A stretch of DNA of 64,000 bases from Nocardiopsis dassonvillei_B (GCF_964273065.1 NZ_OZ186815.1:2356001-2420000); one strand, 5' to 3'. Positions 24,858 through 33,648 are shown, counted from the first letter of the stretch. Notes: a model not told the origin generated them from the sequence alone. Program-made: numbers and translations.

Positions 24858-25763
24858 TCAGGCGGTCTCGCCGGCGCGGCGCAGCGCGCTCTCGACGTCG
24901 CCGCCCAGGGAGCGGACCATGTCCACCGCCTCCTCCAGTTCGGCTTCCCCGGGCTCGAACCCGTAGATGACGTTCACCCCCAGGTTGTCGACGATGAAGA
25001 TGTTCGAGGCCATGGCGAAGGAGAAGAACTCCGATTCGTCGGCGAACCCGAGCACGACGCCGGTGTCGCCGGCGGAGCTGGTCCGCCACATGGCGTCCTC
25101 GGACGTCTCGCCGTCGATGGTCAGCGCGCCCCGCTCACCCTGGGACAGCTGCTGCGGGACCTCCTCGCGGATCTTCTCGATCTCGTCGAACGACTCCTGC
25201 CACTGCTCGCCCTCGGGGTCGAGCGCCTCCACCAGGACGCTGAAGCCGCCGAAGCCCTCGTCGCCGTGGTCCGAGACGATCTCGCACCGGAGGCCGCCGT
25301 GGTCCTCGCCCTCGCCCTCGGTGAACTCGCCGGAGACCGTCAGTCCGGTGACCTCCGCCGCGTTCTCGAAGGTCACCGGGTCGAAGACCTCGTCGCACCC
25401 GGGGAAGGAGACGTACTCCCTCGGCATGTTGACGACGACGGCCGCGCCGACACCGACGAGGAGCACCACCGCGCCGGCCACGGCTCCGCCGACGACCAGC
25501 CCGGTGCGCCCGGGCCGGGGCGCGGGTGCGCCCGGGTACCCGCCCTGGGGGTGGGGGCCGCCGGGAGGGAGGGGCCCCTGCGGACCGCCGGGGTGGCCGG
25601 GGGCACCCGGGAACCCGGGGCCGCCGGGAGGCGGGAACCCGCCCTGCGGCGGCTGATGGGGGTGTCCCGGCGGCACGGGGCCGTGGGGGCCGACAGGACC
25701 GCCCTGCCGGGGGTGGTGGCCCTGGTTCGGGTCCGGGAAGCCGTGGGGCGGCTGAACCGACAT
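24858..25763 (-). CDS. Proline/glycine-rich membrane-anchored protein of unknown function
   Basis: A 301-residue protein starting at ATG 25763 (MSVQPPHGFPDPNQGHHP), with GGAG nine bases upstream. The first 95 residues are cytoplasmic-type Pro/Gly/His-rich sequence, followed by one transmembrane helix (GLVVGGAVAGAVVLLVGVGA, near 95-118) and an extracytoplasmic domain of about 180 residues. That domain has two cysteines (FPGCDEVF and LRCEIVSD) about 45 residues apart that may form a disulfide, and is rich in Glu/Asp. The architecture resembles many actinobacterial cell-envelope proteins; no enzymatic motif was recognised. It is divergent from the kdpD-like gene. Confidence 0.7.
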   Translation of the reverse strand: MSVQPPHGFPDPNQGHHPRQGGPVGPHGPVPPGHPHQPPQGGFPPPGGPGFPGAPGHPGGPQGPLPPGGPHPQGGYPGAPAPRPGRTGLVVGGAVAGAVVLLVGVGAAVVVNMPREYVSFPGCDEVFDPVTFENAAEVTGLTVSGEFTEGEGEDHGGLRCEIVSDHGDEGFGGFSVLVEALDPEGEQWQESFDEIEKIREEVPQQLSQGERGALTIDGETSEDAMWRTSSAGDTGVVLGFADESEFFSFAMASNIFIVDNLGVNVIYGFEPGEAELEEAVDMVRSLGGDVESALRRAGETA

Positions 25764-25948
25764 CGAGGGGAACTCCAAAGCACTGTGTTCGGGGGAGCGG
25801 GCGCACGGGACGCGCCCTTCATGACACGGCGTTCCGCGCGGTGCGCGGAGCGCTGTCACAGGTTTTCACGGATCGCCCGCCCGCCCCGGCTCCGCGGGGC
25901 CCCGCTTTCCGGCCGGAACCGGCCACGCAGCGGTGCGGGGGCCCGACA

Positions 25949-28576
25949 ATGGATGCCGTGGGACGAGGAAAACTCCGCATCTACCTGGGTTCGGCCCCCG
26001 GGGTCGGCACGACGCACAGTGCCCTGGCCGAGGCCTGCCACCGGGCCGAGGACGGCGTGTCCGTGGTGGTCACGGCGGTCGACACGCACCGGCGGGAGCG
26101 CACGGCGGCGCTGCTCTCCCGGCTGGAGTCGGTGCCGCTCCACCCGTCGGGATCGGTCGACACGGCGGCTGTGATATCCCGCACGCCCCGGCTGGCCGTG
26201 GTGGACGACCTGGCGCGGCCCAACCCGCCCGGCTCCCCCAACCCGACCCGCTGGCAGGACGTCGAGGAACTGCTGGAGGCCGGGATCGACGTGCTCTCCA
26301 CCGTGGGCATCCACCACCTGGAGTCGCTCAACGACGTCGTCCACCAGATCACCGGTGTCCGCCCCGACCGCACCGTCCCCGACCACGTGGTGCGCCGGGC
26401 CGCCGAGGTGGAACTGGTCGACGTCACCCCCCAGGAGCTGCGCCGCCGCATGGCACACGGCGACATCCACCCGGCCGAGCGGGTGGACGCCGCGCTGTCC
26501 GACTACTACCGCGAGGGCAACCTGGCCGCTCTGCGCGAGCTGGCGCTGCTGTGGACCGCGGACCAGGTGGAGGCGGGGCTGGCCCGGTACCGGGGCGAGC
26601 ACGAGATCCGCCGCACCTGGGAGGCGCGCGAGCGGGTCGTGGTCGCGCTGACCGGCGGGCCCGAGGGCGAGACGCTGATCCGCCGGGCGGCCCGGGTCGC
26701 CGCCCGCTCCCGGGGCGGGCACCCCCAGCCCAGCCACCTGCTGGCCGTGCACGTCGTGCCGCCGCAGGGGATCGCCCGGGCGCCCGGAGACGACCTGCTG
26801 CGCCAGCGGCGGCTGCTCGCCGAACTGGGCGGCACCTACCACCAGGTGGTGGCCAACGACGTGCCCACGGGGCTGCTGGAGTTCGCCCGGGGGGTGCACG
26901 CCACCCAGATCGTGCTGGGCTCGTCGCGGCGGCGCGCCTGGCAGTACATGTTCGGACCGGGTGTGGGCGCGATCGTCGCCCGCGAGTCCGGTGACATCGA
27001 CGTGCACATCGTCACCCACGAGGAGGTGGGCAGCGGCCGCTGGCCGCTGCCGCCGCCGGGCCGGGGGCTGGGCGAGCACCGCAGGCTGGCGGGCTGGTCG
27101 CTGGCGCTGCTGGCGCCCACCCTGATGTCCCTGGTGCTGGCGCTGCCGCCGTTCTCCGACAGCGGCCCGGCCTCCGACGCCATGCTCCTGCTGCTCATCA
27201 CCGTGTCCACGGCGGCGGTCGGCGGCCTGCGCCCGGCGCTGGTGTCGGCGCTGTGGAGCGCGCTCCTGCTCACCGCCCTGCTGTCACCGCTGCACGGACG
27301 TCCTCCGGTGTCGGTGGACAACATGCTGGCGCTGGTGGCGTTCACCCTGGTCGGCACGCTGGTGGCGATCGTGGTGGAGATGGCGGCCCGCCGTTCGGCG
27401 CAGGCGGCCCGGGCCAGGGCCGAGGCCGACGCGGTGACCCTGCTGGCCGGCAGCGTGCTGTCCGGACACGAGCCCCTGCACGCGCTGCTGCGGCGCATCC
27501 GGGAGACCTTCGGGCAGCGGTCGGCGACCCTGCTGGAGCGGGTGGACACCTCTCCCGAGGGCGGGGGCGGCGAGGACGAGGGCGGCCCGCTGGACGGCGA
27601 GCGGTGGCGGCCGGTGCACAGCGTCGGCTCCCCGGCCGCCGACTCCCCGGAGGAGGCGGACGTGCTGGTGTCGATCTCCGACAACCTGGCACTGGCGCTG
27701 CGCGGGCGGGTGCTGCCCGCCGCCGACCGGGGGGTGCTGCGGGCGTTCGCGGCTCACATCGGGATCGCACTGGAGCACCAGCGGCTGGAGTGGGACGCGG
27801 CCGAGGCCCGGCGCCAGGCGGCGGGCAACAAGATCCGCACCGCCCTGCTCGCCGCGGTCTCGCACGACCTGCGCACCCCGCTCACCTCGATCAAGGCGAG
27901 CCTGTCGAGCCTGCGCGCCACCGACATCTCCCTGGCCGAGGAGGACCGGGAGGCGCTGCTGGAGACGGTGGAGGAGTCGACCGACCGGCTCAACCGCCTC
28001 ATCGACAACCTGCTCGACATGAGCCGGGTGCACACCGACAGCGTGCGGCCCAAGCTGGGTCCGGTGGGCCTGGAGGAGGTCGTCCCGATCACCCTGCTGG
28101 GGCTGCCGCACGGCGCCGTGACCGTCGACGTCCCCGACTGCCTGCCCCGGGTGGTGGCCGACGCCGGGCTGCTGGAGCGGGCGGTCGCCAACGTCGTCGC
28201 CAACGCGGTGCGCCACAACCCCGACCCGCGCGTCCCGGTGCTGGTGGCGGCCAGCGCCCACGGCCCCAGCGTGCAGCTGCGGGTGGTGGACCGCGGGCCC
28301 GGCGTCTCCGACGAGGGCAAGCAGCGGATGTTCGAGGCGTTCCAGCGCCTGGGGGACGCCCCGCAGGGCACGGGGGTGGGGCTGGGGCTGGCCGTCGCCC
28401 GTGGTTTCGTTGAGGCGATGCACGGCTCCCTCGCCCCCGAGGACACCCCCGGCGGCGGACTGACGATGGTGTTCACCCTGAGGGCGGTGGAGCCGGGCGG
28501 CGAGGAGGCCGCGACCGGCATCGACGGCACGGACGACGAGAGCGCGAGGGGGACCGATGCGGGTCCTGGTCGTTGA
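25949..28576 (+). CDS. kdpD: KdpD-like sensor histidine kinase with degenerate P-loop
   Basis: An 875-residue sensor kinase from ATG 25949 (MDAVGRGKLRIYLGSAPG). Order: KdpD N-terminal domain (1-210), universal-stress-protein domain (about 225-345), four closely packed membrane helices (about 379-480), GAF-like region (about 490-620), dimerisation domain with phosphoacceptor His639 in AAVSHDLRTPLTSIKA, and HATPase domain ending near 850 (VANAVRHNPD, GVGLGLAVARGF). The Walker A of KdpD is normally GxxPGVGKT; here it reads GSAPGVGTT, with the lysine replaced by Thr21. No kdpFABC potassium pump is present nearby, so its target may differ. kdpE overlaps its end by 20 bases. Confidence 0.9.
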   Translation: MDAVGRGKLRIYLGSAPGVGTTHSALAEACHRAEDGVSVVVTAVDTHRRERTAALLSRLESVPLHPSGSVDTAAVISRTPRLAVVDDLARPNPPGSPNPTRWQDVEELLEAGIDVLSTVGIHHLESLNDVVHQITGVRPDRTVPDHVVRRAAEVELVDVTPQELRRRMAHGDIHPAERVDAALSDYYREGNLAALRELALLWTADQVEAGLARYRGEHEIRRTWEARERVVVALTGGPEGETLIRRAARVAARSRGGHPQPSHLLAVHVVPPQGIARAPGDDLLRQRRLLAELGGTYHQVVANDVPTGLLEFARGVHATQIVLGSSRRRAWQYMFGPGVGAIVARESGDIDVHIVTHEEVGSGRWPLPPPGRGLGEHRRLAGWSLALLAPTLMSLVLALPPFSDSGPASDAMLLLLITVSTAAVGGLRPALVSALWSALLLTALLSPLHGRPPVSVDNMLALVAFTLVGTLVAIVVEMAARRSAQAARARAEADAVTLLAGSVLSGHEPLHALLRRIRETFGQRSATLLERVDTSPEGGGGEDEGGPLDGERWRPVHSVGSPAADSPEEADVLVSISDNLALALRGRVLPAADRGVLRAFAAHIGIALEHQRLEWDAAEARRQAAGNKIRTALLAAVSHDLRTPLTSIKASLSSLRATDISLAEEDREALLETVEESTDRLNRLIDNLLDMSRVHTDSVRPKLGPVGLEEVVPITLLGLPHGAVTVDVPDCLPRVVADAGLLERAVANVVANAVRHNPDPRVPVLVAASAHGPSVQLRVVDRGPGVSDEGKQRMFEAFQRLGDAPQGTGVGLGLAVARGFVEAMHGSLAPEDTPGGGLTMVFTLRAVEPGGEEAATGIDGTDDESARGTDAGPGR

Positions 28577-29234
28577 CGACGACATCCAGATCATCCGGGC
28601 CATGACGATCAACCTGCGGGCGCGCGGGCACGACGTGGACACCGCCGCCGACGGCGCCGGGGCGCTGCGGCTGGCCGCCGAGCGCCCCCCGGACGTGGTG
28701 CTGCTCGACCTGGGCCTGCCCGACATGGAGGGCCTGGAGGTCATCCGGCGGCTGCGCGGCTGGTCCCAGGTGCCGATCATCGTGCTGTCCGCGCGGCACT
28801 CGGCCGGGGAGAAGGTGCGCTGCCTGGACTCGGGCGCCGACGACTACGTCACCAAGCCGTTCGGGATGGACGAGCTGCTGGCCCGGATGCGGGCGGCCGA
28901 GCGGCGGTCGGTGCGCGCGGAGGAGGCGCCGGTGGTCCGCACCGACTCCTTCAGCGTGGACCTGGGCGCCAAGCGGGTGGTGCGCGGCGGCGAGGAGGTG
29001 CGGCTCACGCCCACCGAGTGGCACATCCTGGAGATCCTGGCCCGCAACGCCGGGCAGCTGGTGAGCCAGCGCCGCCTGCTGCACGACGTGTGGGGTCCCG
29101 CCTACCAGAGCGAGACCAACTACCTGCGGGTGTACATGGCGCAGCTGCGCCGCAAGCTGGAACCCGATCCGGGCCGTCCCCGCTACCTCATCACGGAGGC
29201 GGGCCGGGGGTACCGGTTCGAGAACACCTCCTGA
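28557..29234 (+). CDS. kdpE: KdpE-like response regulator (OmpR family)
   Basis: A 225-residue regulator (MRVLVVDDDIQIIRAMTINL), the partner of the overlapping kdpD-like kinase. The receiver has D7-D9, phosphoacceptor D51 in VLLDLGLPDMEG and the lysine of DYVTKPFGMDELLAR. The C-terminal OmpR-type winged helix includes LTPTEWHILEILARNAGQLV and YLRVYMAQLRRKLEPDPGRP. The ATG lies in the last seven codons of the kinase gene, preceded by GAGGGGGA, so the two are translationally coupled. In typical bacteria KdpE activates kdpFABC under potassium limitation; no such operon is within the window. Confidence 0.92.
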   Translation: MRVLVVDDDIQIIRAMTINLRARGHDVDTAADGAGALRLAAERPPDVVLLDLGLPDMEGLEVIRRLRGWSQVPIIVLSARHSAGEKVRCLDSGADDYVTKPFGMDELLARMRAAERRSVRAEEAPVVRTDSFSVDLGAKRVVRGGEEVRLTPTEWHILEILARNAGQLVSQRRLLHDVWGPAYQSETNYLRVYMAQLRRKLEPDPGRPRYLITEAGRGYRFENTS

Positions 29235-29249
29235 TCCGGCGGCCGGCGG

Positions 29250-30182
29250 TCAGCGGGCGGGGGCCGGGTCCCCCGCCGCCAGTTCCATGAGCAGGTCGAA
29301 CTCCTCGGGGTCGACGCGGCCCCGGTTCACCTTGGCGACGGCCAGGCAGGGCGCGAAGGCGGCCACCCACTCCATCATGCGCTCGGCGTCCACGTCGGTC
29401 ACGCGGGCCAGGACGGACACCCGGCGCTCCACCTCGGCGCGGTCGCGGGCCTTCCACATCGCCCAGTCGACCGCGTCGACGGCTCCGTCCCCCAGGCAGC
29501 CGCGCGGGTCCAGGGCGACCAGGCCTCGCTCTCCGCCGTCGATGACGTTGCCGGGGTGGAGGTCCCCGTGGAGGGGGACGCCGCCCTCGCGCCCGTTGGC
29601 GAGGTCGCGGGCGCGGGCGAAGGCGCGGTGCATCACGGAGGCGGGCACCGCCTCGGCGGCCGGGCCCTCGGCGCGTTCGCGCTCCCACAGGTCGAAGACG
29701 AACTGCACCCGGGAGGTGAGCGGTGGCAGCTCCATGAGCTTGCGGCGCGGCACCTCGGCCGCGTGCAGGTCGGCGATGAGCGCCCCGACGGTCTCCATCG
29801 GGGGGACCTCTCCCACGGCCGCGACGGTGTCGCCCTCCACGCGCTCCATGAACACCGCGCCGTGGCGGGGGTCGAGCCCCCACACGTGCGGGACCCGTCC
29901 CGTGTGCTCCCACAGGCGCAGCAGCCCGGCCTCGGCGACCGCCAGGCCGCTGTCCGGGGAGAGCTTGACCACGCCCGCGCGCCCGTCCTCGCCCAGGACG
30001 TGCAGGACCACCGAGGTGCGCCCGTGGGGCGCCGACCCCTCGACGGTCAGTCCCCACTCGGCGGCGAGCTTCTCGACGACGGAGGGGAGTTCGGCCAGCC
30101 ACTCGCCGACGTGGACGCCGAAGCGCCGTTCCAGACGGCGGCGCTGCCGCTCGTCGACGAACTGCGTCGTGACGTCGTTCAT
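29250..30182 (-). CDS. Aminoglycoside/hydroxyurea phosphotransferase family protein (APH(6)-like)
   Basis: A 310-residue kinase-fold protein. The catalytic loop reads PLHGDLHPGNVIDGG near residue 205 and the metal-binding motif is LVALDPRGCLGD; the N-lobe has an ATP-binding strand set with GVVKLSPDSG. The overall pattern (AEWGLTVEGSAPHGRTSVVL...) resembles streptomycin 6-phosphotransferases and their housekeeping relatives. Whether it confers resistance cannot be told from sequence; producers and non-producers of aminoglycosides both carry such genes, and no antibiotic cluster is adjacent. It is convergent with kdpE with only 15 bases between stop codons. Confidence 0.82.
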   Translation of the reverse strand: MNDVTTQFVDERQRRRLERRFGVHVGEWLAELPSVVEKLAAEWGLTVEGSAPHGRTSVVLHVLGEDGRAGVVKLSPDSGLAVAEAGLLRLWEHTGRVPHVWGLDPRHGAVFMERVEGDTVAAVGEVPPMETVGALIADLHAAEVPRRKLMELPPLTSRVQFVFDLWERERAEGPAAEAVPASVMHRAFARARDLANGREGGVPLHGDLHPGNVIDGGERGLVALDPRGCLGDGAVDAVDWAMWKARDRAEVERRVSVLARVTDVDAERMMEWVAAFAPCLAVAKVNRGRVDPEEFDLLMELAAGDPAPAR

Positions 30183-30521
30183 AGGTCCACCTTCGGTCCG
30201 CTCACGTCGATGTCCACCGCAGTCGGGCCGCCGACGCGCGAGCGTATCCGGGGCCCGGGCCGTTCACCGGTTCCGTGCGCCCCGCGAACCGGCCGCGCGG
30301 CCGGAGAGGGGCGCGTCCGGGCGGTCGTGCGCACCGGCACGGAACGGGGCCGTGCCGCGGGTGCGGGGAGTTCCCGCCCTAGAGGCACATACCCAGACCT
30401 GCCGACCGGGTAACGGACCGGGGCCGCCGCGGGACCGGCCGGCACGCCCGGGCGCGCCATCGCCGCCCTCGGAATCCATCATGTCACCCCGGGTGGGATC
30501 CGCACGGTCGTTCCGCACACC
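30183..30521. other. Intergenic region, no gene seen
   Basis: These 339 bases contain the promoter side of the phosphotransferase gene and the 3' side of the CbiX-like gene. A self-complementary CCGGCCGCGCGGCCGG (30290-30305) is the only structure noted. Open frames here are short and lack a ribosome site. Confidence 0.5.
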
Positions 30522-31199
30522 TCATACGAGCCGTCCCTTGGCGGCCCGGTGCTGGGCCAGGAGCGTGTCCACCACCAGCTCCGAGGGCCACAGCGGTGCG
30601 GTGATGGCGGTGACGTCGAGTCCCCGCAGGAGGTCGAAGTCGGGCCCGTCCACGAGTCTCCAGGCGGCGACCGCCACGTTCTCCTGGCCGTCCCGGCGCA
30701 GCCGGTCGACCGCGTCGAACACAGAGGGCGCCCAGGTGCGCAGGTAGCCGACCTGTACCGGCGAGCCGAGGCGGCGGCTGAGCATGCGGGCCACGTCCAT
30801 GACCACCTGGCGCTCCTCGGTGCCGGTGGTGCCGTCGGCGGCCAGGACCACGCCGTCCCGGCTGCTCCAACCGGAGTCGGACAGGCGGGCGGCCAGGTCG
30901 GCGACGATCGAGGGCACCGCGCCCAGGGGCGGGGTGTGGCAGGAGTTCTCCATTCCGCCCAGGACGAGGCGGGAGAGCAGGTGGGCGCTGGCGACGTCCC
31001 CTCCGGCGACGAACGCCGGCACGACCACCTTGGGTCCGCGCACGGAGCGGAGGGCGGCGGACACCTCGTCGGGGCTGCCGAAGGCGGCCGTGACGGGCGC
31101 CTCGCCCCGGTCGGCCACCGCTTCGGCGAGGCCGCACAGGGCCTCCCTCCGCTGGGAGTCACGCGAATCATCGGCTACGAGGACCATCGTCGGGACCAT
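30522..31199 (-). CDS. CbiX/SirB-like chelatase-fold protein lacking the metal-binding histidines
   Basis: A 225-residue protein from ATG 31199 (MVPTMVLVADDSRDSQRREA), with AAGGAG nine bases upstream. It follows the class II chelatase (sirohydrochlorin ferrochelatase/cobaltochelatase) plan of two tandem alpha/beta halves: VLVADDSRD...VVVPAFVAGGDV...PLGAVPSIVADLAARL, then VVLAADGTTGTEERQVVMDV. In active SirB/CbiX the first strand ends AHGSR and a second histidine follows a GY/GG turn; here these positions are D10 and D68. Both catalytic histidines are therefore absent, and chelation by the usual mechanism is unlikely. No sirohaem, cobalamin or nitrite-reductase genes are adjacent. Confidence 0.72.
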   Translation of the reverse strand: MVPTMVLVADDSRDSQRREALCGLAEAVADRGEAPVTAAFGSPDEVSAALRSVRGPKVVVPAFVAGGDVASAHLLSRLVLGGMENSCHTPPLGAVPSIVADLAARLSDSGWSSRDGVVLAADGTTGTEERQVVMDVARMLSRRLGSPVQVGYLRTWAPSVFDAVDRLRRDGQENVAVAAWRLVDGPDFDLLRGLDVTAITAPLWPSELVVDTLLAQHRAAKGRLV

Positions 31200-31279
31200 G
31201 TGCGGCTCCTTCGTCGTCTTTTCGGATCGCTGCCGTCGCCTGCGACGGTAAAGTGGCACGGTTTCAGGGGGGTGGCCCC

Positions 31280-31307
31280 GTGTTACGCGCAGGAAAACAG
31301 CTGACAA
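31280..31307 (-). promoter_or_regulatory. Candidate promoter of the CbiX-like gene
   Basis: On the minus strand TTGTCA (31302-31307) and TAACAC (31280-31285) are separated by 16 bases, resembling a sigma-70-type -35/-10 pair about 80 bases upstream of the start codon. The hairpin at 31316-31349 lies just upstream of it. Confidence 0.4.
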
Positions 31308-31315
31308 TGGCTGTG

Positions 31316-31349
31316 ATGGTTATCACCGGAAGATCTCTTGGTGAACCAT
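31316..31349. repeat. Imperfect inverted repeat upstream of the CbiX-like promoter
   Basis: ATGGT plus TCACC (31316-31327) pair with GGTGA plus ACCAT (31340-31349) with one bulged base. Its place just upstream of the promoter candidate suggests an operator, or an RNA hairpin if transcribed. Confidence 0.45.
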
Positions 31350-32012
31350 AACAATCGTCGAAAAAACCGGGCCTGTCCACTTCTCGGCACAGTGGTCTAC
31401 ACCTCATCGGATCCCCGACCCCACAAGGTTTCACGCGCCCCGAACCCCTTCATGGCACCCCACCTGGACGGATGCCGCGGCCGCCGACGGGCCACCGTCG
31501 CGGCCGACCGGCGGAGTGCGGCCGACGCCACCCGGAAGGAGCGCCGGCCGGAACTCCGGAATTGGCCCGCGAGTTCTCTGGAGAAATCTCCGGCAAAGGA
31601 ATTCCCATGCATCCGCCCCGTGCGGATGCACGTGCTGCAGAATGTGCGGCCCGCTATCACCTGATATGACACCCTAATGGCACTGGGTACCGATTTCCTG
31701 GCGAAAGCCCGGAAAGCTACCGGGCACACCTTTCGCGGAACTCCTTTAGCAGCACCATAGCGCCCTTGTCAAGGGTACAGACTCCCCTTTTTCGCCCTGG
31801 ACCGCGCACCACTCTTCCCGTGGGGGCAGGGTGCGAGTGCGGCGCCATCACTTGCCATCGGTCCGCGGGGGGACCCACACTGGAAAAGGGAGCACGGGTG
31901 TCACCGCAGGCCCAGGGGTCGCAACGGCCCCTCCCGGTGCCTCATCCCCGGAGCCCTCACTCCGGGAGCGTGCTCCCTGGCAAGGCACCGAATCGTCCAG
32001 ACTGGAGTGAGC
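31350..32012. other. Low-G+C intergenic region
   Basis: About 660 bases without a convincing gene. The stretch 31560-31760 is visibly richer in A/T than its neighbours. A perfect nine-pair hairpin (TGCATCCGC/GCGGATGCA, 31608-31630) and GGAGAAATCTCC (31580-31591) are present. Open frames of 60-110 codons exist on both strands but lack ribosome sites and third-position G+C bias. It may hold an untranslated RNA or a decayed insertion; neither is shown. Confidence 0.4.
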
Positions 32013-32828
32013 ATGGCCGTCCACCCTCGGGTACGGACACTCGCGCAGACCTTCCTCGAGCACGCCGACCGGACCTCCCCCGGTCTGGTCGAAGGCCTCT
32101 ACCTGACCGGTTCGGTGGCCCTGGGCGACTTCCGCCCCCACGCCAGCGACGTCGACTTCGTCGTCGTCACCTCCCGGCGCCCCGGCCCGCAGGAGAACGA
32201 CCTCCTGCGCCAGGCGCACGCCCGCACCCGCGCCGACGTCCCCAGACCCCAGTTCAACGGCATCCACGTGACCTGGGAAGACCTCACCCGGGACCCGACC
32301 GCCTGCGGCCCCGCCCCCTCCGTCACCGGCGGCCGGTTCCGCACCCGGGCCACCGCCGACGTCAACCCGGTCACGTGGCACATCCTCGCCTGCCACGGCG
32401 TCACCGTGCGCGGCCCCCATCCGCTCGAACTCGACGTGTGGGACGAGCGCGAGAGCCTGCGCACCTGGTCCCTGGGCTCCCTCGACGAGCAGTGGCGCCG
32501 CTGGCGCGAGAAGGCCGGCCGCCTGGTCACCCCGCGCGGCCTGGCCGCCCTGGGGTCCCTCGCCCCCTCCTGGAGCGTGCTCAGCGTCAGCCGCCTGCAC
32601 TTCACCCTCAAGACCGGCGAGATCACCTCCAAGTCCGGCGCGGGCGCCTACGCCCTGCACGCCTTCCCCGAGCGCTGGCAGCGCATCGTCAACGAGTGCC
32701 TGCGCGTGCGCCGCGGCGGCGGCGCCCCCTCCCTGTACGAGAGCGCCCTGGCCCGGCGGCGGGCCGCCCTGGACTACATCGAGATGGTCCTCGACGACGC
32801 CCTGCGCCCCGGCCTGGCCGCCGCCTGA
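32013..32828 (+). CDS. Nucleotidyltransferase / aminoglycoside adenylyltransferase-like protein (DUF4111)
   Basis: A 271-residue protein. The ATG at 32013 has GGAG five bases upstream; the GTG at 32007 overlaps that site and is less likely. The nucleotidyltransferase core reads GLYLTGSVALGDFRPHASDVD, with G33-S34 and the metal ligands D46 and D48, and a second strand carrying D/E near INGI...HVTWEDL. The C-terminal helical half (ALGSLAPSWSVLSVSRLHFTLKTGE) matches DUF4111 of AadA-type streptomycin/spectinomycin adenylyltransferases. Resistance is possible but unproven; many actinomycetes carry silent relatives. Confidence 0.8.
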   Translation: MAVHPRVRTLAQTFLEHADRTSPGLVEGLYLTGSVALGDFRPHASDVDFVVVTSRRPGPQENDLLRQAHARTRADVPRPQFNGIHVTWEDLTRDPTACGPAPSVTGGRFRTRATADVNPVTWHILACHGVTVRGPHPLELDVWDERESLRTWSLGSLDEQWRRWREKAGRLVTPRGLAALGSLAPSWSVLSVSRLHFTLKTGEITSKSGAGAYALHAFPERWQRIVNECLRVRRGGGAPSLYESALARRRAALDYIEMVLDDALRPGLAAA

Positions 32829-32908
32829 GCGCGGAGCGGCCGCCGGGGGCCGGCAACGGCCGGCGCACACCCGGAACGGCCGCACGGGGCACCCATTACC
32901 CTGAGGGC

Positions 32909-33460
32909 ATGACCCTGCGCCCCATCGTCCGCTTCGGCGACCCCGTCCTCGTCACCCCGACCACGCCCGTCACCAAGTTCGACCGGCACACCGAGGCCCT
33001 GGTCAAGGATCTGCTGGACACCGTCGACGCCCCCGGCCGCGCCGGGGTGGCCGCCACCCAGATCGGGGTGGGCCTGCGGGTGTTCAGCTACAACGTCGAG
33101 GGGCGCATCGGCTACGTCATCAACCCCGAGCTCGCCGAACTCTCCGAGGAGACCCAGGACGGCGAGGAGGGCTGCCTGTCCATCCCCCGGCTCTGGTACC
33201 CCACGGTGCGGGCCATGCGCGCCGTGGTCACCGGGGTCGACCTGCGCAACGAACCCGTCACCGTGTCCGGCGAGGGCCTCATGGCGCGGGCCCTGCAGCA
33301 CGAGACCCAGCACCTGGACGGGGTGCTGTACATCGACCGGCTCACCCCGGAGCTGCGCAAGAAGGCGCTGCGCGACATCCGGCGCTCCGACTGGTTCATG
33401 CCACAGGACGAGCCCCGGCCCTCGGGTCCCCTGCCGAGCGCCTTCGGCGGAATCGGCTGA
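32909..33460 (+). CDS. def: Peptide deformylase
   Basis: This metalloenzyme removes the formyl group from nascent N-terminal methionine. The 183-residue protein starts MTLRPIVRFGDPVL. The three motifs are present: GVAATQIG (residues 46-53; consensus GxGLAAPQ, with the usual proline replaced by threonine and leucine by valine), EGCLSIP with metal ligand Cys89, and QHETQHLDG with ligands His131 and His135 and catalytic Glu132. The altered first motif suggests a secondary, actinobacterial type II-like deformylase rather than the housekeeping copy. No fmt gene is adjacent. Confidence 0.92.
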   Translation: MTLRPIVRFGDPVLVTPTTPVTKFDRHTEALVKDLLDTVDAPGRAGVAATQIGVGLRVFSYNVEGRIGYVINPELAELSEETQDGEEGCLSIPRLWYPTVRAMRAVVTGVDLRNEPVTVSGEGLMARALQHETQHLDGVLYIDRLTPELRKKALRDIRRSDWFMPQDEPRPSGPLPSAFGGIG

Positions 33461-33648
33461 ACCCGACGCGAAAGGGGTCACTCCGGTCCTTCGGTACGGG
33501 TATCTTCGGACACATCCCCGCGCACTCCCCCACAGTCCCGTGAGTCAACGCACTAGGCATGTAACGCCACGATCTCATAGGGTCGGCTGAGCATCCTCCG
33601 CCACGGTGCCCCCGTCCGGATGCCCCCTGACCCTCTCTCGGAGCAGAC

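Noticed and set aside
31338..31729. Two overlapping open frames of about 110 codons on opposite strands
   Set aside because: Neither has a ribosome site or third-position G+C bias, and both have Arg/Ser-rich shadow-like composition.
28473..33460. Antibiotic biosynthesis or resistance island around the APH- and AadA-like genes
   Set aside because: The two enzyme relatives are 1.8 kb apart, separated by a chelatase-like gene, and no biosynthetic, mobile or exporter gene accompanies them.
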